This document shows positions 51,241-60,970 of a DNA stretch of 64,000 nucleotides, piece after piece; position 1 is the stretch's first letter; each line of letters begins with the position of its first letter. Under the pieces are notes generated by a model. It was not told the DNA's origin and searched no databases. It was given only the letters and a program-made list of their open reading frames with translations. The DNA is from Bacillus sp. ISL-7 (GTDB taxonomy: Bacteria > Bacillota > Bacilli > Bacillales_B > DSM-18226). The position numbers were made by a program, and so were the translations under genes. The stretch spans positions 62,001 to 126,000 of the forward strand of contig NZ_JAGGQW010000057.1 of assembly GCF_018613065.1 (NCBI RefSeq). The letters run 5' to 3'.

Positions 51241-52707
51241 TTAACCGTCAAAACGAGAGGTAATCATTTTTTTGCGCGTATAGAAATTTAAACCGTCTTT
51301 CCCGTTTACATGCATGTCACCATAGAAGGAATCCTTCCAGCCCGAAAATGGGAAGAATGCCATTGTTGCCGGTACGCCAACATTAATGCCAAGCATACCT
51401 GCTTCTGCTTCTTCACGGAATTGACGGATCGCTTTCGCATTGTTCGTATAGATGGTTGCGCCGTTGCCATACCTGGACTTTCGAATATATTCCAACCCTT
51501 CGTCTAAATCATTGGCACGTAGGAGACTTAATACCGGGGCAAAGAGTTCCTCCTTGGCAATTGTCATTTCAGGTGTGACGTGATCAAAAATAGTAGGTCC
51601 CAAGAAATTTCCTTCTGGGAGCTCATCCATTTCTCTACGTCCATCCCTAATTAAATCAGCGCCTTCCGCAAGCCCTTTTTCAATATAGCCAAGTACTTTT
51701 TCACGGTGTTCCCTTCGGATAATCGGTGTTAATAACACTTCTTCATCCATTCCGTTTCCAATGATTAGTTCATCTGCCTTTTTCTTTAATGCGGCTACAA
51801 ACGGCTCATTATCACCGACAACAACAACTGCACTGCAGGCCATACAACGTTGTCCCGCACTTCCAAACGTAGAAGTTATCACATGTTGGACAGCCTTATC
51901 CATATCTGCATCAGGCATGACAATATGATGATTTTTAGCTCCAGATAGGGCTTGAACTCTCTTTCCTTCTGCAGCAGCTCGTTGATAAACATACTTTGCA
52001 ACAGGTTGTGAGCCAACAAATGAAATGGCCGCGATGTCCTTATGCTCGAGTATACCATTGACAACATCATGAGCACCGTGGACCACATTTAACACGCCTT
52101 TTGGTGCACCAGCTTCCATGAACAACTCTGCTAATCTATTAGCTAATATTGGTGTGCGTTCTGATGGCTTTAGCACAAACGTATTACCACAAGCGATCGC
52201 TAGCGGGAACATCCATAGCGGGACCATCATCGGGAAGTTAAAGGGTGTAATCCCGCCGATAATCCCTACAGGGTATCGGAACATTTCGGAATCAATATCT
52301 TCTGCAATACCTGATAACGTTTCTCCCATCATTAACGTTGGAGCACCTGATGCAAATTCAACACACTCAATCCCGCGCTGGACCTCACCGTAAGCTTCTT
52401 TGTATGCCTTTCCATTTTCTAGCACAATTAATCTTGCTAATTCTTTATGGTTTTCAGTTAACAGATGGTGGTATTTAAAAAGAATTCTGGCTCTTTTTGG
52501 AACCGGGACATTTTTCCACTCCTTAAAAGCAGCCTTAGCCGCTGCCACCGCTAGATTTACATCCTCTTTCGTTGACACAGGTACCTTTGTTAACAGCTCA
52601 TTCGTAGCAGGATTGGGTACATCTAGTGTTTGGACGCTGTTCGAGTTCACCCATTCACCGTTAATGAAATTCTTTAAAATGGCCGTATCTTTTTTTGTTA
52701 CACTCAT
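51241..52707 (-). CDS. mmsA: CoA-acylating (methyl)malonate-semialdehyde dehydrogenase
   Basis: 488 residues, ALDH superfamily of the MmsA/IolA class. Catalytic cysteine in STFGSAGQRCMACS, cofactor segments GIIGGITPFNFPMMVP and SFVGSQPVAKYVY. Converts malonate semialdehyde (or methylmalonate semialdehyde) with CoA and NAD+ to acetyl- (or propionyl-) CoA. In this cluster it would complete breakdown of uracil or thymine. RBS AGGAGG. No inositol genes are nearby, which argues against an iolA role. Confidence 0.93.
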   Translation of the reverse strand: MSVTKKDTAILKNFINGEWVNSNSVQTLDVPNPATNELLTKVPVSTKEDVNLAVAAAKAAFKEWKNVPVPKRARILFKYHHLLTENHKELARLIVLENGKAYKEAYGEVQRGIECVEFASGAPTLMMGETLSGIAEDIDSEMFRYPVGIIGGITPFNFPMMVPLWMFPLAIACGNTFVLKPSERTPILANRLAELFMEAGAPKGVLNVVHGAHDVVNGILEHKDIAAISFVGSQPVAKYVYQRAAAEGKRVQALSGAKNHHIVMPDADMDKAVQHVITSTFGSAGQRCMACSAVVVVGDNEPFVAALKKKADELIIGNGMDEEVLLTPIIRREHREKVLGYIEKGLAEGADLIRDGRREMDELPEGNFLGPTIFDHVTPEMTIAKEELFAPVLSLLRANDLDEGLEYIRKSRYGNGATIYTNNAKAIRQFREEAEAGMLGINVGVPATMAFFPFSGWKDSFYGDMHVNGKDGLNFYTRKKMITSRFDG

Positions 52708-52864
52708 ATATATAACCTCCTAATTTTTTTATAAATAGTGTTTTGAATTTTCTACCTTGATAGCCTTATAATCTCATTATCTCGTATCTAAACCATGCTT
52801 TCATTAGACAAAATGTTAATTGAGGCGAACCAATTCTTTGACGATTTGAATAGTAATTGGACAT

Positions 52865-54496
52865 TTATTCTGTTTTTCTGAAACTGGTATTGCTTGTATT
52901 TTGTTGGGAAGCTGATAAGTAATCTTGGACAAGAAGCATGAATTCGATAGCTACTCGTTTTTCATGATCCATAAAGTCTTCTCCCAGAATGTTTTCAAGC
53001 TTTTGCAGGCGATGGTACAGTGTTTGCCTGACAATAAATAGCTTACTTGCGGCTTCTTGTTTTGATCCATTACATTCTAAATAGACCTTTAATGTCTCTA
53101 GCAGCTTGCCATTATATTTTTGATCATATTGAATAACAGGCTGTAAATACTCTGCTGCAATCTCTTTTAGGTTAACGTGTTTACTCATTTGTGAAATAAG
53201 ACGATATAAATGCAGATCCTCATAAAAATAATAAGTCGCTTTATTGGTCATCTTTTGCTGTATTCGCTGAGTTTCCTTCGCTGTGAGATAACTTCTATGT
53301 ACTTCATTTAAATTTCCAATAAAATTTCCTACCGCAATCAAGATTTTTGCTGAGCACTGTTTTCTAATGAACTCTGATTCTGTAATGGCTTCAATTGCCT
53401 TCTTAATCCGTTCCTTTGCATTCTTTTTCGTCCGATTATTTACAAGAATGAATGTAAGTTCATTCCTTTTTTCAACAGGAAACACAGTGAAGCCATTCTG
53501 TTCAAATACCGAGCGAAATAATAACTTTAAATAGGTAACATCTTGGGTTATTTTTTCTTTTAGAGGAATAAGCTTTGTGATTAAGACCACTGCTTCATTC
53601 GTTTTTGTTTTAATCCCGTTCAGTGTAAAATATTCACTAATGCTTTCGAGTGAATGTTCACCCTCAAGCCAGCCGTAAAGCCACTCAAACTCCTCGACGC
53701 GCTTTTTTTCTTCGACATACATTTCCCTTAATAAATGCTGGGCCAGTGCTGTTGCGGTACGATCCAAAATCAAAAAATCGTATTCACTTATAGGGATATC
53801 CTCTGAATAAATAAATAACTCTGCATATTCTTGACCAAATAAAAATATAGGGGCAGACGCTATATGATCACATGGGTGTAATTCGGTCTCTTCAAGCTGG
53901 GTCATTAGTTTTTTTTGTTCTGCTTGACTAATTTCCGGGACAAATTCATAGTCCAGATTCTTTAAGCGGAAAATAATTTGTAAATCCAATGCAGAAAAAA
54001 TGCATTGAAGAATATCACCATAACTCTCCATCGTTAGAAGTCGTTTATTTAAGCTTTGCGAGTAATGCTCTAAATCTGAAATCTTCTGGTATTGCTGGTT
54101 AATAATGATTGAGTGGATGTCTTGAGTAATTTTCACAAACGGAACTTCCTGTGTAAAAATAATAATCGGAAATTGATGTTCATTAGCAATATCTATGACT
54201 TCCTCTGGGATGGCTGTCATGTATGTCCCCATTTCAATACATAAACCAGCTGCATTGTTTTCAAGAAATTCCATTACCATCGAAACAAATAAATCGGTAT
54301 TATCTTTCCAGGCAACACCTGTTGCTAGAATAAGTTCATCTCCATTAAGAAGATTTCGAATACTAGTGACCTCGACGATATGAACCCATTTAACGAATCG
54401 ATGAATACCGTCTTTCCCAGCGATAACGCATGCATTTTCAAAATGCTTTCGATTTAAAATATCTGCCACCGTTAATTGAAAATGTTCTTTCATCAT
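52865..54496 (-). CDS. PucR family transcriptional regulator
   Basis: 543 residues: N-terminal PucR domain (TVADILNRKHFENACVIAGK), a central GGDEF-like region, and the C-terminal PucR-type HTH (LKVYLECNGSKQEAASKLFI, RQTLYHRLQKLENILG). B. subtilis PucR activates purine degradation genes; PucR relatives next to preTA/hydA genes in Bacillaceae regulate pyrimidine use. Start ATG 54496 follows GAGGAG; upstream in-frame codons traverse the terminator and are not used. Cut off from the upstream operon by the terminator at 54538. Confidence 0.92.
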   Translation of the reverse strand: MMKEHFQLTVADILNRKHFENACVIAGKDGIHRFVKWVHIVEVTSIRNLLNGDELILATGVAWKDNTDLFVSMVMEFLENNAAGLCIEMGTYMTAIPEEVIDIANEHQFPIIIFTQEVPFVKITQDIHSIIINQQYQKISDLEHYSQSLNKRLLTMESYGDILQCIFSALDLQIIFRLKNLDYEFVPEISQAEQKKLMTQLEETELHPCDHIASAPIFLFGQEYAELFIYSEDIPISEYDFLILDRTATALAQHLLREMYVEEKKRVEEFEWLYGWLEGEHSLESISEYFTLNGIKTKTNEAVVLITKLIPLKEKITQDVTYLKLLFRSVFEQNGFTVFPVEKRNELTFILVNNRTKKNAKERIKKAIEAITESEFIRKQCSAKILIAVGNFIGNLNEVHRSYLTAKETQRIQQKMTNKATYYFYEDLHLYRLISQMSKHVNLKEIAAEYLQPVIQYDQKYNGKLLETLKVYLECNGSKQEAASKLFIVRQTLYHRLQKLENILGEDFMDHEKRVAIEFMLLVQDYLSASQQNTSNTSFRKTE

Positions 54497-54537
54497 TTGG
54501 CTCTCCTCGCAAAAGTGAAAACAGAATAATAGGTGAA

Positions 54538-54565
54538 AAAGGATTGGTCCTGCAACCAATCCTTT
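54538..54565 (-). terminator. Terminator upstream of the PucR gene
   Basis: AAAGGATTGGT pairs with ACCAATCCTTT around a 6-base loop, with TTTTT on the minus strand; ends the permease-small gene unit. Confidence 0.8.
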
Positions 54566-54575
54566 CACTATATAT

Positions 54576-54818
54576 CTAGAGTATTATCGGGAAGTATACT
54601 TTTATTTTACTAAGCATTGACTCAAATTCATTACGATCTAGAAAGTCTTCAGACTGCCAATTTTCCATGATCCAGGCCACTAATTCTTTAGGAGAGTTGA
54701 AGTACTCACCGCTAGAATCAGATTTTCGTATCGTATAACGTCCATTGTCTTCATCTATTGTGACTACACAAGGGTACGCATTATCCTTTGATCTTAAATA
54801 GAATTCCAAACTTCCCAC
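54576..54818 (-). CDS. Hypothetical small protein (80 aa) in the permease unit
   Basis: Begins SLEFYLRSKDNAYPCVVTID, contains RYTIRKSDSSGEYFNSPKEL and a C-terminal helix with WIMENWQSEDFLDRNEF. GGGGGTGGG ribosome binding site. No membrane segment, no family recognised. Lies with a second unknown small gene between the NCS1 permease and the terminator, so co-expression with pyrimidine uptake is likely. Confidence 0.65.
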   Translation of the reverse strand: MGSLEFYLRSKDNAYPCVVTIDEDNGRYTIRKSDSSGEYFNSPKELVAWIMENWQSEDFLDRNEFESMLSKIKVYFPIIL

Positions 54819-54848
54819 CCCCTAATACTATCTTGTAACACTTAGCAC

Positions 54849-55067
54849 TCACGAACTTGTGTGATTCTGCTTCAATAAAAGACTAGTAAAATATTTTCGT
54901 GCATTTGCTGTTCCAATCAAAAGTGTTTCAAATACATTTCCTTTGGGATGTAAAAATTCAACAGTAGCCCCATTTAAATGTTCTTTAACCCCATTAATTC
55001 GGTAGCCTTTCTGAATAAAGTAATCAATTTTGTCTCTTTCATCTAGAAATTGCTGATAATCTGACAT
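54849..55067 (-). CDS. Hypothetical small protein (72 aa) in the permease unit
   Basis: Reads SDYQQFLDERDKIDYFIQKG, then NGVKEHLNGATVEFLHPKGN, a pattern of two helices and a beta hairpin. GGGGGG ribosome binding site eight bases upstream. I do not recognise the family. Sits 50 bases after the NCS1 permease and 30 bases before another small unknown gene. Confidence 0.65.
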   Translation of the reverse strand: MSDYQQFLDERDKIDYFIQKGYRINGVKEHLNGATVEFLHPKGNVFETLLIGTANARKYFTSLLLKQNHTSS

Positions 55068-55117
55068 CCATTACCCCCCTTTTAATTTCATAAACTATTG
55101 GTTATATCCTATTTAGC

Positions 55118-56590
55118 TTAATATAAATCTACATTATTTGGAATTTCTTCCATAACTGTTTCATATGTGTTTTCTTCAATTACCCAATCCCGGCCAACGG
55201 AAATACCTAAATATTTCTCGTCGCTCGGATCCACGATTTCTGCCTGAGGATACTTTTGGAACCACCAGTATTTGGCGAGGACATAATACACCCCAGCACC
55301 AATGATAAAACCAACTAAAAACCCATAATTCGGAACAAAGTAAGATGCTACTGCCCCAATAATCCAGGCAATAAATCCAGCTAAATTTACTCCGCCCATA
55401 TATTTAAATTGGCCATGGTTCTCGTATAATTCTGTTACATTTACACGTCTTTTCCGAAGAAGATAATAATCAGCAAACAATATACCGACTATTGCTGCTA
55501 GAATACCTCCGACAAAGAGAAGAACTTGAATAATAACATCAAACAACTGCCATGGCTGAACAATAATCCCGACAATTCCAGCAGTGATGACACCTGCCCA
55601 AAATGGGAATTTCGGACCGCCCACGTTTGAAAAAATGGTTGCTGCTGGCACAACATTTGCTGCTGTATTGGTCGACCACTGGGCTAGGACAATCATTAAC
55701 AGTAATATAGCAAGGATAAAGCCGCTTGCTGCCTTTTGGAGTGCGACCACTGGATCAGCGTTTAATACGGCAATATAGGAAACCGCACCAATGACAATCA
55801 TAAATGTTTGTGTAAGTGGCATTGCGACAAGGTTCCCCATTAAAGAAGCTCTATTTCGCTTAAACCAGTTCTTTTCATTTTTTGGTGCCTTGATGAAGCG
55901 TGAAATAGTGGGAATATCTGCACTTAATGTCGCCCAAAAACCCATATTACTAAAAATAACAACTAAAAAGGCTGAAAAAGCAGCTCCGCCGGTTACAGGG
56001 GACTCGACCCAACTCCAGACCTCTCTGCCTGCAGCTGTTGCCTGATCTGATAATGACACATACATCCATAGTGAAATGATCAGAATAATAGGTGCGGCTA
56101 AATCGGCAAATCGCTCAATCGATTTTATACCAAGTGCAGTATTAATCAGTTGAACCGCCGCAAAGATTAGGAAGCAAACAAACCAATTATCAAAGCCAAA
56201 TAAAATATTTAAGATACCATTCATCGCCGTCGAGCCAAAGTAAGTATTTACGCCGAACCACATCGATGCCGTTATTCCTCGGGTAATAGAAGGGATATGG
56301 GTTCCGATTATTCCAAACGGTGCTCTCATATAAACTGGGAAGGACAAGCCATGTTCAATTCCGATATCTGAGATCAATGAAATGAAAAATCCAATCGCAA
56401 GACTTCCAATGACCGTTGCTAGAATGACCCATGGTAAAGATAAACTCTTAACCCCTGCTCCACCAATCGCAAAGGTGGCAAGAACGACCACCATTCCCAC
56501 CCACATAAACGAGTAACCTAATTTGGTGATTGTTCTGTCCTTATGGTGAATCGGTAATAAATCTGGTGATTTTAAGTGGCTTTTTTTCAT
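55118..56590 (-). CDS. NCS1 family nucleobase:cation symporter (PucI-like)
   Basis: 490 residues, about 12 helices. NCS1 signature segments: SLPWVILATVIGSLAIGFFI, GLSFPVYMRAPFGIIGTHIP, WFGVNTYFGSTAMNGIL, and the conserved ADYYLLRKRRVNV late in the protein. B. subtilis PucI carries allantoin; within this pyrimidine cluster uracil, thymine or dihydropyrimidine is the more likely substrate. Cytoplasmic membrane. Separated from hydA by 154 bases containing the GCAATTGC inverted repeat. Confidence 0.92.
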   Translation of the reverse strand: MKKSHLKSPDLLPIHHKDRTITKLGYSFMWVGMVVVLATFAIGGAGVKSLSLPWVILATVIGSLAIGFFISLISDIGIEHGLSFPVYMRAPFGIIGTHIPSITRGITASMWFGVNTYFGSTAMNGILNILFGFDNWFVCFLIFAAVQLINTALGIKSIERFADLAAPIILIISLWMYVSLSDQATAAGREVWSWVESPVTGGAAFSAFLVVIFSNMGFWATLSADIPTISRFIKAPKNEKNWFKRNRASLMGNLVAMPLTQTFMIVIGAVSYIAVLNADPVVALQKAASGFILAILLLMIVLAQWSTNTAANVVPAATIFSNVGGPKFPFWAGVITAGIVGIIVQPWQLFDVIIQVLLFVGGILAAIVGILFADYYLLRKRRVNVTELYENHGQFKYMGGVNLAGFIAWIIGAVASYFVPNYGFLVGFIIGAGVYYVLAKYWWFQKYPQAEIVDPSDEKYLGISVGRDWVIEENTYETVMEEIPNNVDLY

Positions 56591-56668
56591 GTGAACACTC
56601 CTTGTTTTCGGTTTGATTTTCTAGAATACTAGACAATTTCAACAAACGGTCAACATACAATTAATAAG

Positions 56669-56697
56669 GCAATTGCCCAGCAAATCTGAGCAATTGC
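56669..56697. repeat. GCAATTGC inverted pair between hydA and the permease gene
   Basis: Two 8-bp GCAATTGC palindromes 13 bases apart can form a hairpin; a possible weak terminator or operator. Confidence 0.4.
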
Positions 56698-56744
56698 AAA
56701 TAGGAGTAGTTCGATTAGTGTTTAAGTGAAGCTAAGATAATTAG

Positions 56745-58163
56745 CTAGATAGATAGTGTTTCATTTTGGTTTACTAGTGTATTTTTATTATATTTCTCCC
56801 TTTTTACATATTGGCCAGAACCTGGTTTTCCAACAAATTGCTTGTCGCGAATAACAAATTCCCCACGAGACAACACCGAAACAGGCTCGCCGGTTACCTT
56901 CATACCTTCAAACGCATTGTAGTCAACAGCCATATGATGTGTTTCGGCCGAAATCACACGTTCGATATTCGGATCAAAGATAACAAGGTCTGCATCTGCA
57001 CCGATGGTGATTGTCCCTTTTTTCGGGAATAATCCAAAAAGCTTTGCGCTGCGGGTTGAGGTAATATCAACAAATTGATTCAGACTAATCCGTCCCTTCT
57101 TCACCCCCTCTGAGAATAAAACCGACAAACGATCTTCAATTATTGGACCGCCGTTCGGTATTTTAGTAAAATCATCTCTTCCTAAATCCTTTTGCCCTTT
57201 AAAATCAAAGGAACATTGGTCAGAACCAATCGTTTGCAATTGACCACTCTTCAAAGCATTCCAAAGAACATCCTGATTCCACTTCTCTCTTAATGGCGGT
57301 GACCAAACATATTTAGCCCCTTCAAAATTAGGCTTTTCTAAATAGCTTTGATCAAGGACTAAATATTGAGGACAGGTTTCTCCCCAGACATCAAAGCCCT
57401 TGCTTCGGGCTATCGCTATTTGTTCTACTGCATCTGCACAGGAGACATGGACTACATATAACTGTGAATTGGCAAGTCCCGTGAATTTTGCTGCACGGCC
57501 TGTAGCTTCGCCCTCTAATTCCTGTGGTCTCGTTAGTGCGTGATAAATCGGTGCCGTTTTCCCTTCATCAAGGGCTTTTTTCGTTAAGTAATCGATGACA
57601 TCCCCATTTTCTGCATGGACCATGACCAAGGCTCCGTGTTCTTTTGCAGAGATAAGTGTCTTGAACAATGTTTCATCATCCGCTTGAAATACATTTTTGT
57701 AAGCCATAAATACCTTAAAAGAGGTAATTCCTTCTTCAGTAATAACTTGAGGGAGCTCACTGAGAACATTCTCGTTGATTTCTGAGATCATTAAGTGGAA
57801 ACCATAATCAATAACAGCTTTTTCTCGTGATTTATCATGCCATGTCTGAATCGCATTTTTCAGCGGCTCCCCCTTATTGGTTAAGCAAAAATCAATAACC
57901 GTTGTCGTTCCGCCAAAGGCAGCAGCTATGGTCCCTGATTCGAAATCATCCTTTGTCACCGTTCCACCAAATGGCATATCGAGATGGGTGTGTGGATCGA
58001 TCCCTCCTGGAAAAACAAAACAGCCCTTCGCATCGATTATTTCCGCGCCAATCGCTGATAGATTCGTACCAATTTGTATTATTTTACCATCTTCGATTAA
58101 AATTTCTGCTTGGTATGTGTCTGCAGCCGTGACAATGGTCCCGTTTTTGATAATTTTTTTCAT
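56745..58163 (-). CDS. hydA: Dihydropyrimidinase
   Basis: 472 residues, cyclic amidohydrolase. Metal ligands His58 and His60 in GGIDPHTHLD, the carboxylated lysine in SFKVFMAYKN near 148, His in VMVHAENGD, His in VVHVSCADAV and Asp in IGSDQCSFDF. Opens dihydrouracil to N-carbamoyl-beta-alanine. ATG at 58163 with GGAGGG; the preceding in-frame TTG is not used. Directly downstream of preA in one operon. Confidence 0.95.
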   Translation of the reverse strand: MKKIIKNGTIVTAADTYQAEILIEDGKIIQIGTNLSAIGAEIIDAKGCFVFPGGIDPHTHLDMPFGGTVTKDDFESGTIAAAFGGTTTVIDFCLTNKGEPLKNAIQTWHDKSREKAVIDYGFHLMISEINENVLSELPQVITEEGITSFKVFMAYKNVFQADDETLFKTLISAKEHGALVMVHAENGDVIDYLTKKALDEGKTAPIYHALTRPQELEGEATGRAAKFTGLANSQLYVVHVSCADAVEQIAIARSKGFDVWGETCPQYLVLDQSYLEKPNFEGAKYVWSPPLREKWNQDVLWNALKSGQLQTIGSDQCSFDFKGQKDLGRDDFTKIPNGGPIIEDRLSVLFSEGVKKGRISLNQFVDITSTRSAKLFGLFPKKGTITIGADADLVIFDPNIERVISAETHHMAVDYNAFEGMKVTGEPVSVLSRGEFVIRDKQFVGKPGSGQYVKREKYNKNTLVNQNETLSI

Positions 58164-58184
58164 CAATTGTTCCCTCCAAATCTT

Positions 58185-59471
58185 CTACTTGGTTAGATCT
58201 GCTTTACATTCTACAACTCCACTTAAGGCAGCCTGTCGTTCATTCCAAGTCATCGCCGGCAATTCTCTTGCTGCTTCGACCATATCAATCGCCCCATCTA
58301 CAGGACATACGATCGAACATAAATTACAACCGACACAATCCTCTTCCCTCACTTTGAGGAAGTTCTTTCCATTTGAGTCCGTCAACATATCGATACATTG
58401 ATGCGAGGTATCTTCGCAGGCAATATGGCACTTATTGCAATTGATACAGACATCGGAATTGATTTTTGCGACGATATTGTAATTTAAATCCAAGTTGCCC
58501 CAATCCGAGTATCTAGGCACGGATTTTCCGATGACTTCAGTCACAGAGGCAATTCCTTTACTATCTAGATAATTGCTGAGTCCTTCAATCATATCTTCAA
58601 CGATTCGGAACCCATGGTGCATGGCGGCTGTACAAATTTGAACGCCTGTCGCTCCCATCAACATAAATTCAACGGCATCCCTCCAATTGGAAATGCCGCC
58701 AATCCCCGAAATTGGCACGTTAATATGCGGATGTCTAGCACATTCAGCGACCATATTTAAGGCAATCGGCTTAACTGCAGGTCCGCAATAGCCGCCGTGT
58801 GCTCCCTTCCCGGCCACATGTGGAATGGTATTCCAAGAATCTAGGTCGACGCCCATGAGACTATTAATCGTATTAATCATACTGATCGCATCCGCACCAC
58901 CGTTGCAAGCAGCTTCAGCTGTTGCAGTAATATCAGTGATATTTGGCGTTAATTTTACAATAACAGGTGTCTTAGCAACTTCTTTCACCCAAAAAGTCTG
59001 ACGCTCAACAAGTGCAGGGACCTGGCCCGAAGCCGAACCCATGCCGCGCTCTGCCATCCCGTGGGGACAGCCAAAATTCAACTCAAGTCCATCAACACCG
59101 ACATCCTCCACACGTTTAACGATTTCATGCCACTTTTCCTGCTTTGGTTCAACCATTAACGAAGCAATGATCGCATGGTTAGGAAATCGCTTTTTGGTTT
59201 CATAGATTTCTTTTAAATTGACATCTAAAGGTCGGTCGGTGATTAGTTCAATATTATTGAAACCGGCCACCCTTTGTCCGTTAAAACTAATTGCAGCAAA
59301 CCTTGATGATACATTCAAAATAGGATCGCCCAATGTTTTCCAGACTGCCCCACCCCAACCAGCTTCAAAGGCTCTCTGTACCTGATAGCCAGAGTTGGTA
59401 GGCGGTGCTGATGCCAGCCAGAACGGGTTAGGAGATTTAATCCCTGCAAGATTAATACGTAAATCAGCCAT
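58185..59471 (-). CDS. preA: NAD-dependent dihydropyrimidine dehydrogenase subunit PreA
   Basis: 428 residues: dihydroorotate dehydrogenase-like FMN barrel with catalytic cysteine in NFGCPHGMAERGMG, then a ferredoxin domain with two 4Fe-4S motifs, CINCNKCHIAC and CVGCNLCSIVCPV. Reduces uracil or thymine to the dihydro form with PreT. ATG 59471 follows AGGGGAG; the earlier in-frame ATG would place that site within the protein. Confidence 0.95.
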   Translation of the reverse strand: MADLRINLAGIKSPNPFWLASAPPTNSGYQVQRAFEAGWGGAVWKTLGDPILNVSSRFAAISFNGQRVAGFNNIELITDRPLDVNLKEIYETKKRFPNHAIIASLMVEPKQEKWHEIVKRVEDVGVDGLELNFGCPHGMAERGMGSASGQVPALVERQTFWVKEVAKTPVIVKLTPNITDITATAEAACNGGADAISMINTINSLMGVDLDSWNTIPHVAGKGAHGGYCGPAVKPIALNMVAECARHPHINVPISGIGGISNWRDAVEFMLMGATGVQICTAAMHHGFRIVEDMIEGLSNYLDSKGIASVTEVIGKSVPRYSDWGNLDLNYNIVAKINSDVCINCNKCHIACEDTSHQCIDMLTDSNGKNFLKVREEDCVGCNLCSIVCPVDGAIDMVEAARELPAMTWNERQAALSGVVECKADLTK

Positions 59472-59503
59472 CAATTTTTCTCCCCTTTTTATCAAATAAG
59501 AAG

Positions 59504-60874
59504 TTATTTTGCCGTTCCGACAAAAGAATATTGTTTATGAATGGAATAGGCCACATCTTTTCCCTGTTGCGCAGCGGTTACGACCATGGCGTCCCCATTC
59601 CCTTTACCAAACACAACATCGCCGCATGCAAACACTTTGGGATTGGAGGTTTGGAGGGTTTCTTTATCTACCTTGACAACCCCGCCATCATGGCTAAGAT
59701 CGAACCCTTCAATTAACTTAAGGTGTCTGGTTTGCCCGATTGCTTTTACCACAGCATCGACAGGAAGCACATATTCGGAACCCTCGATTGCTACAGGTCT
59801 GCGCCGTCCATCTTTTTCTGGGTCCCCAAGTTTCATTTTGATACACTCTATTCCGGTTACCTTCCCGGTTTCATCACCGATAATCCTTTTTGGTGCTGTT
59901 AACCAGCGGAATTCCACACCGTCTTGTTTGGCAAAATCATATTCAAATTCATAGGCCGTCATTTCTTCTTCCGTTCTTCGGTATAAGATTTTGACGTTTT
60001 CAGCTCCTAACCGAACGGAACAAGTCGCACCATCAATCGCGGTATTCCCAGCACCAATTACGACAACCCTTTTTCCAACAAACTCTTCGGATAACTGGCC
60101 ACTTTTTGTTGCCTTGACAAATTCAATCGCATCAAATACACCCGCTAAGTTTTCGCCTTCAACACCTAGGTTTGGAACATGTGCCATACCTACTGCCAAG
60201 ACTACATAATCAAAATTTTCAGTAATTTCTTCCGCTGAAATATCCTTCCCGACCATTGTGTTCGTTTTAATGGTTACATTCAATTTCTCAACCTGCTCTA
60301 CTTCCCAGAAGGATATTCTTTGAGGTAAACGGAAAGAGACAATTCCATACGTATTTAAGCCGCCTGCTTTCTCGGCCCCCTCAAATATAGTAACCTCGTA
60401 ACCTAATCTTGCCAGTTCCCTTGCCGCCGATAGTCCAGCCGGACCACCGCCGATGACAGCAACTGTTCGTCCATTCGATTGACCTGGTCGAAAAAGTACT
60501 TGTTCATTTGTCATTGCCCAATCCGTAGCATATCTTTGTAGATTGCCTATCATAATTGGCTTGGTTGAATGATTTAGGACGCAAGCTCCTTCACATAGTT
60601 CATCCGTTGGACAAACCCTAGAACAGCTTGCACCAACTGGATTTGAGGACATGATTGTTTTAGCAGAACCTAGTAAGTTTCCTGAGGCAATTTTTTTAAT
60701 AAAGGTTGGAATATCAATACCTGTCGGGCAGGACTTTATACATGGAGCATCATAGCAATAGAGGCATCGATTGGATTCTTCAACAGCTTCTTGGTTTGTC
60801 AGTCCCTGCTCCACCTCTAGAAAGTTTTTTTCAAGATTGGATAAGGATATACGCTGCATTTTTTCATTCGCCAA
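59504..60874 (-). CDS. preT: Dihydropyrimidine dehydrogenase subunit PreT (NAD(P)H oxidoreductase)
   Basis: 456 residues, GltD-like. N-terminal FeS region (CLYCYDAPCIKSCPTGIDIP; ASCSRVCPTDELCEGACVL), FAD motif VIGGGPAGLSAARELARLGYEV near 160 and NAD motif VIGAGNTAIDGA near 270. Electron-input subunit for PreA. Start TTG 60874 lies seven bases after AAGGAGG. First gene of the pyrimidine degradation operon, with a cre-like site upstream. Confidence 0.93.
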   Translation of the reverse strand: MANEKMQRISLSNLEKNFLEVEQGLTNQEAVEESNRCLYCYDAPCIKSCPTGIDIPTFIKKIASGNLLGSAKTIMSSNPVGASCSRVCPTDELCEGACVLNHSTKPIMIGNLQRYATDWAMTNEQVLFRPGQSNGRTVAVIGGGPAGLSAARELARLGYEVTIFEGAEKAGGLNTYGIVSFRLPQRISFWEVEQVEKLNVTIKTNTMVGKDISAEEITENFDYVVLAVGMAHVPNLGVEGENLAGVFDAIEFVKATKSGQLSEEFVGKRVVVIGAGNTAIDGATCSVRLGAENVKILYRRTEEEMTAYEFEYDFAKQDGVEFRWLTAPKRIIGDETGKVTGIECIKMKLGDPEKDGRRRPVAIEGSEYVLPVDAVVKAIGQTRHLKLIEGFDLSHDGGVVKVDKETLQTSNPKVFACGDVVFGKGNGDAMVVTAAQQGKDVAYSIHKQYSFVGTAK

Positions 60875-60956
60875 AGAGAAGCCCTCCTTCTTATATGAAT
60901 GGTTTATGGCCAATACATATGGAATAAATAAATCAATTAAGTGCTGATCTTAAAAA

Positions 60957-60970
60957 TGTAAGCGCTTTAA
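60957..60970. promoter_or_regulatory. cre-like catabolite control site
   Basis: TGTAAGCGCTTTAA matches the CcpA-binding consensus TGWAANCGNTNWCA except at the next-to-last base; 83 bases upstream of preT. Confidence 0.6.
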
